Numbered from the stretch's first letter, positions 30,301 to 36,011 are shown. The stretch is 58,901 nucleotides of DNA from an uncultured Opitutia bacterium (GCA_913049555.1 CAJWYM010000010.1:1-58901); one strand, 5' to 3'. Numbers and translations are program-made. The notes: generated from the sequence alone by a model not told the origin.

Positions 30301-31742
30301 AATTGTTTTTCAATATTTACGATCTTCGAAATCGAATCATCTCCTACTGATTTTGATAGTTTTAGCTCTTTGTTTAGTAGATTATTTTGCTTTTCAAGAT
30401 CATTAACAAGGATTTTAGCGTTTTCTTCAGCTGAATTTCTAAGTGAAATTTCTTCAACAATCTTTCGATCCAATTCAAGAAGTTTCTTTTTAAAATTATT
30501 GATTTTCTGATTACTCTCTTTGCTTATGGCATCATAAGCACTGGACAATTCTTTGTTTTTTCTTCTTTCAGCTTCAAGTTCGGCAACCAAGCCTTTTAAT
30601 CTGGCGACTCTTGCAGATTCATTGCTAGATCTTGCTTTTAATAGGGTATCTCTCTCATTTGAAATGGAAACCAACTCATTTTTGAGTCTTTTTATCTTCT
30701 CTTTGGAATCTTGCAGTTTAGACTCAAGGGATATTCTTAGTTCAGACAATTGGTAAACAGAATCCTCTTCTATCTGTTTGGCAATCATCGTTTGAGAACG
30801 GAGTTTGCCTTTGGTATTTTCTAAAGCTTTCTCTAAACTTTTAATTTCCTCCAAACTGTTATCAATTCCAGTTCGGCGATTGTCTTCAGCTTCATTTAAA
30901 GCTAATTTAAGGGTTGCAATCTCTTGGTCCAAGGCAGCCAAAATCTGTTTTGAATCTTCTCTTTCAGATTGCTGATTGGCGATAGCAAGGGAAAGCTGCT
31001 CTTTTGACAATGCCAATTGATCTCGCAAAGACTCAATTTGTTTGGTATTGACTGAATTTATCAAACTTACTGAGGTACTTATTTTTTCAGAAGTTTGTAT
31101 TTTTTCACCATTCTCAAATCTACTTAAAGCTTCCGTATAAATACTTTTACCAGGATTGAGTCGAACTGCCTCTTCTAGAGCAGATTTTAATTGCCAATTA
31201 AAACGAAAAGGACTCAGCATTCCTTCTTTTTGAATTTTTTTGCTGTTAGTAGACAAAAATAGGCTTAATTGAAAATGCAATTCTGAGTTACTTGGGTCGA
31301 TTTCTATTGCCTGAAGATAAGAAGCAAAAGCATTTCTCAAATCAGCCTGAGAATTGTAATACTCTCCAAGAACTATTTTAATAAAAGGAGACTCAGGCAG
31401 GAAACGATCCGCTTTTAAAAAAAAGGGAAGCCCCTTTTTAGGTTGGTTTATTTTATTTAAATAAACGCCATACAATATATTTGCATATGCATTCTTAGGA
31501 TTCTTGGTCAGATAATTGGTCAACTTCCGATCTAAGACATCCGAGGGAGACCCTGAAGAGAATTCAGTCACCTCTTTAACCAAGGATTTTAAAATGGAGT
31601 CATTCGTTTGACTTTGAACAATCTTGATAGCCTGTGAATAGGGAGATTCAGCTATCAAACGGGTATAATTGCACAAAGATAAAATTAACAGGAGTAGTGG
31701 TAGTAGTAATAATTTTAATTTCACACTTAGAAAATGATACAT
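18354..31742 (-). CDS. Giant exported coiled-coil protein, 4,462 aa
   Basis: One uninterrupted reading frame encodes a protein of about 0.5 MDa. Order of parts: signal sequence (residues 1-31; LLLLPLLLLI core, possible cleavage after LIA); a TPR-like helical region (about 66-208, with AFASYLQAIEIDPS); a heptad-rich coiled coil from about 228 to 4267; a Ser/Pro linker (about 4268-4322); and a compact C-terminal domain (4323-4462). The rod is Glu/Lys/Leu/Ser rich. I count only about four prolines in it and see no cysteine. There is no Walker A motif, so it is not an SMC/Rad50 ATPase. A continuous rod of 4,000 residues would span roughly 0.6 micrometres at 0.15 nm per residue. The C-terminal domain is shared with the 352-aa protein at 48.4 kb. 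Function unknown; an envelope tether, stalk or ruler is inference. Confidence 0.93.
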   Translation of the reverse strand: MYHFLSVKLKLLLLPLLLLILSLCNYTRLIAESPYSQAIKIVQSQTNDSILKSLVKEVTEFSSGSPSDVLDRKLTNYLTKNPKNAYANILYGVYLNKINQPKKGLPFFLKADRFLPESPFIKIVLGEYYNSQADLRNAFASYLQAIEIDPSNSELHFQLSLFLSTNSKKIQKEGMLSPFRFNWQLKSALEEAVRLNPGKSIYTEALSRFENGEKIQTSEKISTSVSLINSVNTKQIESLRDQLALSKEQLSLAIANQQSEREDSKQILAALDQEIATLKLALNEAEDNRRTGIDNSLEEIKSLEKALENTKGKLRSQTMIAKQIEEDSVYQLSELRISLESKLQDSKEKIKRLKNELVSISNERDTLLKARSSNESARVARLKGLVAELEAERRKNKELSSAYDAISKESNQKINNFKKKLLELDRKIVEEISLRNSAEENAKILVNDLEKQNNLLNKELKLSKSVGDDSISKIVNIEKQLIQEKAKLEKFYKLKLAERDSALEQSLLRVEELKKKSLEYKNFKNNDLDLLKIQLEESKNQMEALKIADKKFEADASKQISFLTSTVRTLEIEKQDLISRLKNTSSIIIRDSGKELEVALQKNVQLEKQLISARNQIKNLNSASIQLNQTSSQIDLRDENLQQLIDSYENTILKVRGELEIAKDKLFEHEEDSDFLISSLERTLLKAKNELAISQTRQLRIQEQSADKIRSLEQKLKASGEALIAKQTMHVADYAKMQRVNTELRDNIQLMQEVHSKDQALMDVNKLELEKVLIRLEETTKNLTREKASKDLYIKDAEKLVSDLKSKLSIAESNLSKQVFLGKKKTVEMQNQLEQLNSSLKDAVRSRASQSRKIEEEKKLYQNQIEDLEIKIKEYSLKMSDYESALNLSKVKSNEDLLSLKMDLKSKEEALDALDLNQKDKLESASNRIDALTKQISTLQKQNKKLSEQNAKADAITKKQTDFLRNQLEEAESEMDQIVATHRNKNKEVSRLISKLEDRLTNEMKEKETISQKIEEQQKIFDVEIEKARSMMELNIKSLKQEYGNKVKNFKSEKKKLTDEIIFLEKQLTTAKNELETLSEKLGINNRDSSSQVKLLKNQLEKLQNAYDSAKEEYQKDQGKVFKFIRELEKELVLAEQNSIVAREQSAKLVQDAEKRVANLTVEISFLKKSTQTNLRDSSSRIEVLKEDLKKTSLDLLKAKKQIDKLQLEKQNTNEALTNRKNDKNLQGEKIKSLEIALSKIAENERKQRVRYESQEKKQALLIRELESELTILQSTLNNKDVSQERLNEKLKSLNDKDLAERNKSLEDIKILTDELFQTKADLASSRKKLQSLATENISLKKLRSTSEENLKDHQSAQVKNLKEKLVNLSSSESQLRDQIDTLNNKNDFLVKKMDEELQKLSDKISTKDLREQALNKKISLFKKIQEDSDFRYSESLKEISFKLTVSYKELDKLKKQLKISESDKEKLEKALLSRKEFSSESHFSNIKKLEDELSNVLKAESLLRTKLVEQDSKHSNMIEELKLELDQMRGLLVGKEKTTQEVVKNKESQIIALSSEIKKLKDNLKKSILMLDQFKIEAKNQNEELMSELFEFQKKLDESKEKSKKEKNSLKEKRDEYLSLLDEANGQLQRLNIDKENQQSDSIKLIKQLELELSDSKDELKLIEGIARRELASAEKQKKENEAATASKIKGFESSIMDLEEQLSNSNSELKNKYNSSLEEVSKLKKMLKIRLDEYDELTDRNSTLRKDADKIALGLQMDVERLRNRVKSLLSELVDNKDSSTEIIKKLENELYFTKQQLAELEKKANSMESLKVFKEKYENLEDAYAVEKSKMEDFLEASNRKNDSLSEELKTTLDKLTRFENLLSQNTITIETQQLVIANTEKLLAKRSKDFNNQNDNRINVLEEELKLAKVDLKHVNESSTSLIQNLEKELLAKNQLIKKLQLLVVTKDKLLQEQLTSSLNQIEEIKKRSNEDLENLKSRHAADSKKLKDSIASIQKKWTLQNTENQRLKDEIKNYTHKKSPKDAERLNKLLKQNADSKEINEKLNNELISKVKELERLQLDYRTSMTIWSEEKAKLLELTQKSEERFNQFKNDFNSNSKAFELEKAQFFEKGTQKTIELKNQLKAAVERVREIQEKSDKGFSELQSIKEQEIKRLIIKIEKLKNEYENLDFKNQESQILWEKEKKDFKKAISILKGDLVRKDSLYKEALNQADALEISSQKIKQEQEELLSALTKKFDESQLQLKAQLEERKEAKDQIQSLEKKISSLEGYQRKQEESFAKDLARLKVNLDKQNAAYDLLMKERIASDESLVTTQLSYKKVQEQAIKSETQINVLTEKLMNAASKLDDFQTDWADEKANMNRSLSKLENDLETRNDLYEKLVKDSDKLKKSSRKMSEDQERLLFELDTLKKNSNTDLEELKRIQLQETEVLENSIQSLEKELSDKQIQINKLELEIVQVLQNKTNQDSLRYQSLIEELNASKLIQSKLKNELASKNNELKEISDVLDASKKLWSQEKTKLLNLIKTNQLEMEQSKQVFKEKADQWILRRQELKSESTESINQFKARLNEAVQELENVKDQTGATLSKIKGSNELEVQRLKNIIVQLEQKKVDQESKLKNLSTVIAKKSQDLSTLDVKFQESLEDKKIEIQKLRNKSLDNQNELSVAQSKFEKFQSTWDNERILLDKRDSKLKQELETQRNLYKDTLKKAQNLEELSKKISKDQDAFIVQLKDGFSKKNESSLKKINSLQAKQKKSDEIIKELQIKLASVQTLKNRQEEFFTSDLDRLKNELSNLIANSESLEERRIESEQSLNISKNEYTDLEEVLRVKKLELVDLNQQLTAHKNRILFLEGELTSLKKNAEELEAEWVESSIKTKKDTLNLKEAFDNHVRQSDLEKKELEAVLEKRAQLLEKMGSSLIEAQQNNKMLMQTRDVEQSEMESKLESALMRENTLKSQVDLISKKLSEKQEQFHLVTKNLESKYEEVSKNYEVEQKANKKQDAELENVITKLREEIANLQNTLNQDRVEFSKNLEREKSEINLLEKELARGVVEKNKITELIEEERALSESKIKNLTDSLKENSSKYDALVDESEELKQKYQQSIDGLELELDSLRVDMKESLSSSNTQLIQETKLVIQLRDDLEIAKDSIYEKTARFKEVENKKRFLEESLIKTREELEVLQKEYELKSLSDSQKSENSIKEIEQLEDLISGLTNDLEKTQLEYEKQKSSDSENVRILKKALAFQELESQRFKEKLVDLRKQFTNLETIEQDKSGDSLEKLNELELLVADKNKELEQFKKESFLSKKQLSEEVNNLQKDLESTVFELKETKNRILSKKASIESAVSTLETDLAEADKQISLLKKEKLDAINTVTQLEEQLLILQKTASVSVLNEHPDKSKEYETLMADMESSLILAKKELSLKNSEFLDLKLSSDKIIKKLNSQVVVLKNEIRSKNRSKSEEDLKELIKALNIKLTSSEDTIVLLTDAFDSERKDLQSEMDLLRRELAEARNQISTSSSPDEFEKLRFQIAELKQVLNSSQNEYKNLKEKYEFEVQDYRKQLKVIRNSKNTLAAEEKKLLEEKVKSLESNLLEIQESLQRELLKTENDYQNQLSETRSKVQSLNNELERLRLLNKEGNSRDDRINSLEMNLKKNSQRLQEKEQILSSLRLALEETEQSLNELISKNKSLKNENQKLNLSVKDEQSSREKIRLERDLKDSNDKILDLKTSLRKAKSTIASLEVESKELRLKVTQIEEIDDANGRNLAKMDSLQNELEQSQLAAKKFNKEADILRKELMGAFKKILSLQMTVERRMTLIRDMEQDLIRSQAKSSSSKIIEDQLFEIKEKYANVSIATEQMKKSLESAEREAKELRQKLSSLQNDSNFKVKDRNDKLLDANQTVSRLSDHIKILEAELAKNIEQRNLSDQEAKNYLRDLRQAQVKISQLQKISAEGDTLNENLVLLKRELESLRTSLSDKDETIERLNEVLEDRAFEIKRLSDNIVSLNDKASNFRSQKEVEQQNLDTIKVQTEQISRLQNRMNNLQSENENLKILNQNIALESDDTNQQLGTAVTNLSNLQNNQSIMEAEIRRLQEERKSLEREISLSGQPVNTEGSDKISSLEIRNEELNISLQTLKEQKADLAEEARGLESKLISLGQENELLLIKVNRSADKINELIIDKNKLEQRVSVTSNASSEVNNLKGLVGRLQDEITRRRSEFASKESEVVRLTEALSGIINQKDQANINLERLRSENKRLLELVSRLSSSQSSNNSASSISQIPKISISNDRLSSPLNFDLNPEEDSPKTIAADIGSRTVLKNAQLKVNASINGPRGVTAVYYKEFFVVSQDLESLLSDSGIQVPSGRSVNSMADLWRKSLKNGFSYPGIAAKIRSFLASKSVGRGRTNSKGELTIKDLSAGSYFIIGATSAGPEGTVWSQPIEIRSGLNNIQLTAENLVFE
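18357..18776 (-). other. C-terminal ~140-aa domain of the giant protein, shared with a second protein
   Basis: This segment encodes residues 4323-4462. The first half is helical (EFFVVSQDLESLLSDSG, then YPGIAAKIRSFL). The second half looks like a small beta sandwich of the carboxypeptidase-regulatory/transthyretin type (RTNSKGELTIKDLSAG, SYFIIGA, GPEGTVWSQPIEI, NNIQLTAEN). The protein at 48415-49473 ends with the same sequence of elements. It is probably the anchoring or binding head of the rod. Confidence 0.8.
23100..25530 (-). repeat. Long-period internal repeats in the coiled-coil rod
   Basis: Tryptophans are rare in the rod but recur here in WxxEK-type blocks at about 25525, 25192, 24673, 24193 and 23701. 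Three of them (25192, 24673, 23701) start homologous segments with the pattern W, then SxLxxxLxxRxxLY about 13 residues later, then SxKxxxxQ. The other two (25525: WSEEKAKLLEL; 24193: WSQEKTKLLNL) are also alike, as are the segments after them. Spacings are 111, 173, 160 and 164 residues. This suggests growth of the rod by duplication of segments a few hundred residues long. Confidence 0.6.
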
Positions 31743-31840
31743 TTGATTATTTAAAAAATTGATCTTTAAAACCTTATAATTCTCTACAGAATCTAAAATA
31801 GATCAAACTAAAAGTCACCAAACTAAAGATTACTAGAAGC

Positions 31841-33256
31841 ATGAATAATAATCATTTTGATATCCTTATAATTGGAGGCGGCTCAGCAGGATATGCTGCC
31901 GCAAGGACTGCAGCCTCTTTTGATAAAAAAGTAGGAATCGTCGATGGAGCAAAGGAACTAGGAGGGCTTTGCATATTAAAAGGCTGCATGCCTTCAAAAA
32001 CCCTCATATACTCTGCAGAACTCCTTTGGCATGCAAAGCAGGGATCTAAATTTGGATTAAAAATTAAAGACCCACAAGTGGCAATGGATCGTTTGCAAAA
32101 TCGAAAGAACATGATTGTGAATGAATTTGCTGAATATAGAAAAAATCAGCTGAATGAGGATCGATTTACTCTTTTTAGATCCAATGCCAAATTCCAAGAC
32201 AATCAAAACATAGTTCTGGAAAATGGGACTCCATTGTCAGCGGACAAATTTATAATATCGACTGGATCCACGGTTCAAACTCCACCCATTCCCGGATTGA
32301 GAGAAACTCCCCATTGGACAAGTGATGAAATACTGAACCTTGATAAATTACCTGAAAGCGTGATTGTTTTAGGTGGTGGAGTAATTGCTATAGAATTGGC
32401 ACAATTTCTAAATCGTCTGGGCTCAAAAGTTACACTTTTACAGCGAAATTCATTTTTAGTTAAAGAATATTCAACTGCAATTTCTGAGGAAATTAAAAAG
32501 GCTTTAGAAAGTGAGGGGATTGAGATTTACACTGCATGTAGATTCAACCAAATAAATTCTACTAAAGATGGCTATTCGGTAAATCTTACTTTGGGAAAAG
32601 AAAATCGAACCATTCTTGGAAAAAACCTCTTCAACGCCATGGGTCGCAAGCCCAATATAGAGTCTTTAGCGTTAGAAAATGCAGAAATAGAGGTACTTCC
32701 CAGTGGTCATATAAAAACAAACGAGGATCAATTAACGACCAACCCCAATGCATACGCTTGCGGAGATTGTTCAGGTCCTCACGAAATTGTTCACATTGCT
32801 ATCAAACAAGGAGAACATGCCGCCAAGCATGCCCTTGGTATGAAAAGTATTCCCGTTCATTACGAAAATCTACTTACAGTAATCTTTACAGATCCTCAAA
32901 TAGCCGCGATTGGATTGTGTGAAAAGCAACTCCATGAACGGGGAATCCAATATTTGGAGGCTGTTTATCCATTCAATGATCATGGGAAATCTATTCTTAT
33001 GAATGCCACTTTTGGCTTTGTAAAAATATATGCAGATCCCAAAGATGGTGCCTTGTTGGGTGCAGAATGTGTTGGAAAAGATGCTTCCGAGCTCATTCAT
33101 TCTATGTCTGTAGCAATCACACTTAAAGCAAAAGCTTCCGAACTTTTAAAAGCCAATTGGTATCACCCTACATTGAGCGAAATTTGGGAATACCCACTTG
33201 AGGAACTAGCAGATAATTGTGAACTTAACCTAAATCAATCCAACTTAGAAAACTGA
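31841..33256 (+). CDS. Dihydrolipoamide dehydrogenase-like flavoprotein disulfide reductase
   Basis: A 471-residue class I pyridine nucleotide-disulfide oxidoreductase. It has the FAD-binding GGGSAGYAAA (12-21), the redox disulfide C44-x4-C49 in GGLCILKGCMPSKTL, the NAD-binding GGGVIAIELAQ, the second FAD motif AYACGDC, and the C-terminal catalytic dyad His442/Glu447 in HPTLSE. These features fit dihydrolipoyl dehydrogenase or mercuric-reductase-like relatives. The active-site stretch differs from the canonical GGTCLNVGCIPSK, no E1/E2 genes are adjacent, and no extra N-terminal metal-binding domain is present, so the substrate is uncertain. It diverges from the giant coiled-coil gene across 98 bp and overlaps trmL tail to tail by 22 bp. 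Confidence 0.85.
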   Translation: MNNNHFDILIIGGGSAGYAAARTAASFDKKVGIVDGAKELGGLCILKGCMPSKTLIYSAELLWHAKQGSKFGLKIKDPQVAMDRLQNRKNMIVNEFAEYRKNQLNEDRFTLFRSNAKFQDNQNIVLENGTPLSADKFIISTGSTVQTPPIPGLRETPHWTSDEILNLDKLPESVIVLGGGVIAIELAQFLNRLGSKVTLLQRNSFLVKEYSTAISEEIKKALESEGIEIYTACRFNQINSTKDGYSVNLTLGKENRTILGKNLFNAMGRKPNIESLALENAEIEVLPSGHIKTNEDQLTTNPNAYACGDCSGPHEIVHIAIKQGEHAAKHALGMKSIPVHYENLLTVIFTDPQIAAIGLCEKQLHERGIQYLEAVYPFNDHGKSILMNATFGFVKIYADPKDGALLGAECVGKDASELIHSMSVAITLKAKASELLKANWYHPTLSEIWEYPLEELADNCELNLNQSNLEN

Positions 33257-33696
33257 CGCAACGCTTCGAACACTCCAATTCCAGCACTTGTCGAAAGATT
33301 CAAAGATCGTAAACTATTTCGTTTGTGAGGAATAGTGATTCGATTGTGCTTCAGTTTCTGGTGCAACCAATCCGGACAACCAGAGCCCTCACTACCGAAA
33401 AGTAAGCCATCCTCGTCTTCAAATGAGACATCCCAATATAAATCTTCTGTTTGAGTCGTGAACATCCATATTCTTTTAGGACCCAATTCAGAGCTTTTGA
33501 AAGCCTCCCAATCTTTGTGGTGATGAACATCTAGCTGATTCCAATAATCCATTCCACTCCTCTTTAAATACTTATCGGTGACTTCAAAGCCCAAAGGATA
33601 AATCAAGTGCAATCTCGTTTCTGAGATGGCACACATACGCCCTATATTGCCAGTGTTTTGAGGAATCTCAGGTTGATATAAAACAAGATGCAGCAT
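33235..33696 (-). CDS. trmL: tRNA (cytidine/uridine-34-2'-O)-methyltransferase (TrmL)
   Basis: A minimal 153-residue SPOUT methyltransferase that methylates the wobble ribose of tRNA-Leu isoacceptors. It has the TrmL N-terminus LYQPEIPQNTGNIGRMC, the HPLGF-like IYPLGFEVTDKYLKRSG, the SAM-knot motifs FGSEGSG and IPHKRNSLRSLNLSTSAGI. Length matches the family (about 155). AGGA lies six bases before the ATG. Its stop lies inside the 3' end of the convergent flavoprotein gene. smpB lies 13 bp upstream, so the two are probably co-transcribed. Confidence 0.93.
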   Translation of the reverse strand: MLHLVLYQPEIPQNTGNIGRMCAISETRLHLIYPLGFEVTDKYLKRSGMDYWNQLDVHHHKDWEAFKSSELGPKRIWMFTTQTEDLYWDVSFEDEDGLLFGSEGSGCPDWLHQKLKHNRITIPHKRNSLRSLNLSTSAGIGVFEALRQFSKLD

Positions 33697-33709
33697 CCAA
33701 ATCCTAAAA

Positions 33710-34189
33710 TTATCTATATACAGTTTGTTTCATGGCACGGTCGGCCTCTCTCTTGGCTAAATCTGCTTTCAGAGCATAGCGCTTGTCTTGCAAATTCTTA
33801 CCAGAACAGACTGCTAAATCTAATTTTATGAGACCCTTTCTTAGAAAAATTCGGAGCGGAATCAAAGTTTTACCCCCTGCATCGACTTCATTTTGCATTT
33901 TAAGAATTTCCTTTTTATTCAATAAAAGTTTACGAATTCTATTCGGTGCATGATTGTTAAAATTACCAAAAGTATATTCTTGGATATGAGCATTGCACAA
34001 AAAAGCTTCCCCTTTGTCGATTCGGACGTAGGATTCTGTAATTTGTGCCTTTCCTTCACGAATGGCCTTCACTTCTGTACCCACAAGTTTGATCCCTGCT
34101 TCATATTTTTCACCAATATGATACTTATGACGAGCACGCTTGTTTAGGATTTCAGTAACCCTTACTTGCTTTTTCTTTTTACCTGCCAT
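33710..34189 (-). CDS. smpB: SsrA-binding protein (SmpB)
   Basis: SmpB carries tmRNA to stalled ribosomes. From the ATG at 34189 it has 159 residues starting MAGKKKKQVRVTEILNKRARH. Family motifs are present: YEAGIKLVGTEVKAIREGKAQI, AFLCNAHI, PNRIRKLLLNKKEI, and a basic tail KREADRAMKQTVYR. The frame opens four codons earlier at a TTG (34201), but the ATG matches the family start. It lies downstream of rpoZ, separated from it by an intrinsic terminator, so it may have its own promoter or rely on read-through. Confidence 0.95.
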   Translation of the reverse strand: MAGKKKKQVRVTEILNKRARHKYHIGEKYEAGIKLVGTEVKAIREGKAQITESYVRIDKGEAFLCNAHIQEYTFGNFNNHAPNRIRKLLLNKKEILKMQNEVDAGGKTLIPLRIFLRKGLIKLDLAVCSGKNLQDKRYALKADLAKREADRAMKQTVYR

Positions 34190-34210
34190 AACAAATAACA
34201 ACTGAATACA

Positions 34211-34248
34211 AAAAAACTCCTTAGCTTGGTTTGAAAACTAAGGAGTTT
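34211..34248 (-). terminator. Rho-independent terminator between rpoZ and smpB
   Basis: An 11-bp perfect stem (34214-34224 with 34238-34248) and a 13-base loop; read on the minus strand it is followed by a run of T (complement of the six A at 34211-34216). It lies just after the rpoZ stop, so it ends or attenuates transcription before smpB. Confidence 0.85.
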
Positions 34249-34265
34249 CGGTAAATAAATGAGCT

Positions 34266-34478
34266 CTATTCCTCGTCCTCGCCCTCATGGAGAACATAAT
34301 CAATTTTGCCCTCAATAATTTCACGAAGAGCCGTATCCTCTGGACTCAAACGCTCCAATGACTCCACCAAAGCCTTGTTGCCGAATCTGAGTTGTTTTGC
34401 CCGTTTGGAGACAACATTAATAAGGATGTTAGGATCCGTAATTACTTTTTGTGCGTCTTTTAAATAATCTTCTCTCAA
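34266..34478 (-). CDS. rpoZ: DNA-directed RNA polymerase omega subunit
   Basis: A small omega-like protein that helps assemble RNA polymerase. Recognisable parts are DPNILINVVSKRAKQLRFG (the RxxQL core) and the helix ALREIIEGKIDYVL, followed by an acidic tail. No ATG exists in the frame. The chosen TTG at 34478 gives 70 residues starting MREDYLKDAQKV. The frame opens further upstream at a TTG at 34553 (95 aa), but the extra 25 residues look non-homologous. An AGGAGG lies 39 bases before the chosen start and has no in-frame start at a suitable distance. The start is therefore uncertain. Confidence 0.8.
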   Translation of the reverse strand: MREDYLKDAQKVITDPNILINVVSKRAKQLRFGNKALVESLERLSPEDTALREIIEGKIDYVLHEGEDEE

Positions 34479-34565
34479 GGTCGTTCCGTTTTGAGTTAAT
34501 GGTTGATTGTTGGAAAACCTCCTATTTAAATTGGATTTGCATCCACACTGCAACCTTTTTTTAAT

Positions 34566-34880
34566 ATGAATGATAGGATTTTAATCGCTTGGACAACCCT
34601 GCCGAACAAAAAGCGAGCTATTGAATTGGCTCACACACTGATCCGCGAAAAACTTTGCGCCTGCGCTCAAATTGATTCAAACATCACCTCTATTTTTTCT
34701 TGGGAAGGGGAAATACAACAAGAATCAGAGTGTAGACTTTTAATGAAATACACTTCAAGCACTCATGCAAAACTTGAAAAGAGGATCCAAGAAGTTCATC
34801 CTTACAAAATCCCCCAATGGATTTATTTTGAAGGAAATGCCAGCAATGAATATGCAGGTTGGATCCAAGGTAATTTGTAG
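34566..34880 (+). CDS. cutA: CutA family divalent-cation tolerance protein
   Basis: A 104-residue trimeric signalling-type protein of the CutA1 family. The diagnostic segments are present: AWTTLPNKKRAIELA, REKLCACAQI, SIFSWEGEIQQESECRLLMK and VHPYKIPQWIY. The Cys pair in the LCACAQI strand is at the usual metal-contact position. The precise role of CutA is still debated (copper tolerance, chaperone-like assembly). It diverges from rpoZ and converges on ribD with 3 bp between stops. Confidence 0.94.
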   Translation: MNDRILIAWTTLPNKKRAIELAHTLIREKLCACAQIDSNITSIFSWEGEIQQESECRLLMKYTSSTHAKLEKRIQEVHPYKIPQWIYFEGNASNEYAGWIQGNL

Positions 34881-34883
34881 AAA

Positions 34884-36011
34884 TTATGGGTATTTAACAA
34901 ATCCTCTTATCATTTGATCCTTGCCAAAAAACTCGTGATGAACCGCTTCCAGCTCAATTGCTTGATTGACTGACAAACATTCTCTTCCCACAAAGGCTCC
35001 CAAAGCTTGGTCATCCCCAAATATTTTTGGAGCTCGGTATGAATACAAATACTGAATAGCTTTCATTTCTAGCAAGGAAGCAATTAATTTTGCACCGCCT
35101 TCGAATAGAACTCCTGAAATTTTTTGCTGAAAGCATTTGTTTATAAATTCATTGAATGGAACTTGATTGTTTTCGTCGCTTTGAAAAACCCAGTAGCTAA
35201 TTGCGTGTTGCTTCAACAGTTTAAATTTAGATTTTTCTGCATGATTCAAGGTCACCACAATTGTTTTATGTTTAAAAGGATCTGAAAATAAATTCAGACT
35301 TCTTAAGTTCTCCTCATGAACAGAGCTAAGACTTCCGTCGAAGATAAAACGATAAGGACATCCTAAGTCTTGACCATTTTTATTTCTAATGGTCAAGCTT
35401 GGATTGTCCTCAAGGAGGGTCTTGGCTCCGATTGCAATTCCTGGAAAAAATTGGCGCCATTTCATAACATCCAATCTAGCTTGTTCTCCAGTTATCCATT
35501 TAGATTTTCCTGTACGAGTGGCAATCTTTCCGTCTAAAGTGGTCGCTACTTTTGCTGCAATTAATGGGGCGTTGTTGATTTTCCAATAATTATGGATCAA
35601 ATTTAAATCCAAACACAAATTTTTAAGCACTCCTCCAATGGTTTTCACCTTTAAGAATTTAAGATTTTTAAGCGCTGATCCTCTATATTGTGAGTCTGGA
35701 TATGGAGATCCAAAAATAACTTGAGTCACATTTAAATCATGGATCGCATCTACTTCAGATCCATTAGAGTATACCCTAGAAACAGGCTCCAAGGTAGTAA
35801 ACAATTTTCCACCATGGTCCAGCTTTCTTCCCAATTTTTCGCATGCTTTTATAATTGCAGAGTCCCCGGATCCATCTGCAGTCCATGCACTTGAAACAAC
35901 GATCCCATTTTCAACAATGAGACATCCTTGCAAAGGTTCCAACCCATTGGAACCCCACCCTTTTAAAGCCAGATCGTAAGCTTCATTCATAAAAATTTCA
36001 TTTGTTTTCAT
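34884..36011 (-). CDS. ribD: RibD-like riboflavin enzyme with degenerate deaminase and intact reductase domain
   Basis: A 375-residue protein with the RibD two-domain plan. The C-terminal reductase (about 148-370) looks functional: AAKVATTLDGKIATRTGKSKWITGEQAR, IGAKTLLEDNPSLTIR and VLFEGGAKL, all split here into short motifs. The N-terminal deaminase domain keeps its framework (LFTTLEP) but not its chemistry: the usual HAE is DSA at 50-52, the first zinc Cys of TLEPC is Val77, and the TPPC Cys position is Glu/Val at 86-87. No zinc ligand remains. It should therefore reduce 5-amino-6-ribosylaminouracil phosphate but not deaminate its precursor, as in plant PyrR. It diverges from leuB and converges on cutA. 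Confidence 0.88.
   Translation of the reverse strand: MKTNEIFMNEAYDLALKGWGSNGLEPLQGCLIVENGIVVSSAWTADGSGDSAIIKACEKLGRKLDHGGKLFTTLEPVSRVYSNGSEVDAIHDLNVTQVIFGSPYPDSQYRGSALKNLKFLKVKTIGGVLKNLCLDLNLIHNYWKINNAPLIAAKVATTLDGKIATRTGKSKWITGEQARLDVMKWRQFFPGIAIGAKTLLEDNPSLTIRNKNGQDLGCPYRFIFDGSLSSVHEENLRSLNLFSDPFKHKTIVVTLNHAEKSKFKLLKQHAISYWVFQSDENNQVPFNEFINKCFQQKISGVLFEGGAKLIASLLEMKAIQYLYSYRAPKIFGDDQALGAFVGRECLSVNQAIELEAVHHEFFGKDQMIRGFVKYP

Noticed and set aside
19024-30756. Many plus-strand ORFs of 60-120 codons opposite the giant gene
   Set aside because: Their Ser/Phe/Leu-rich products are what antisense translation of a Glu/Lys/Leu coiled coil gives; none has a motif or start signal.
18354-31742. Giant coiled coil as an SMC, Rad50 or myosin-like motor
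   Set aside because: No Walker A, Walker B or ABC signature anywhere, and the N-terminus is a signal sequence followed by TPR-like helices.
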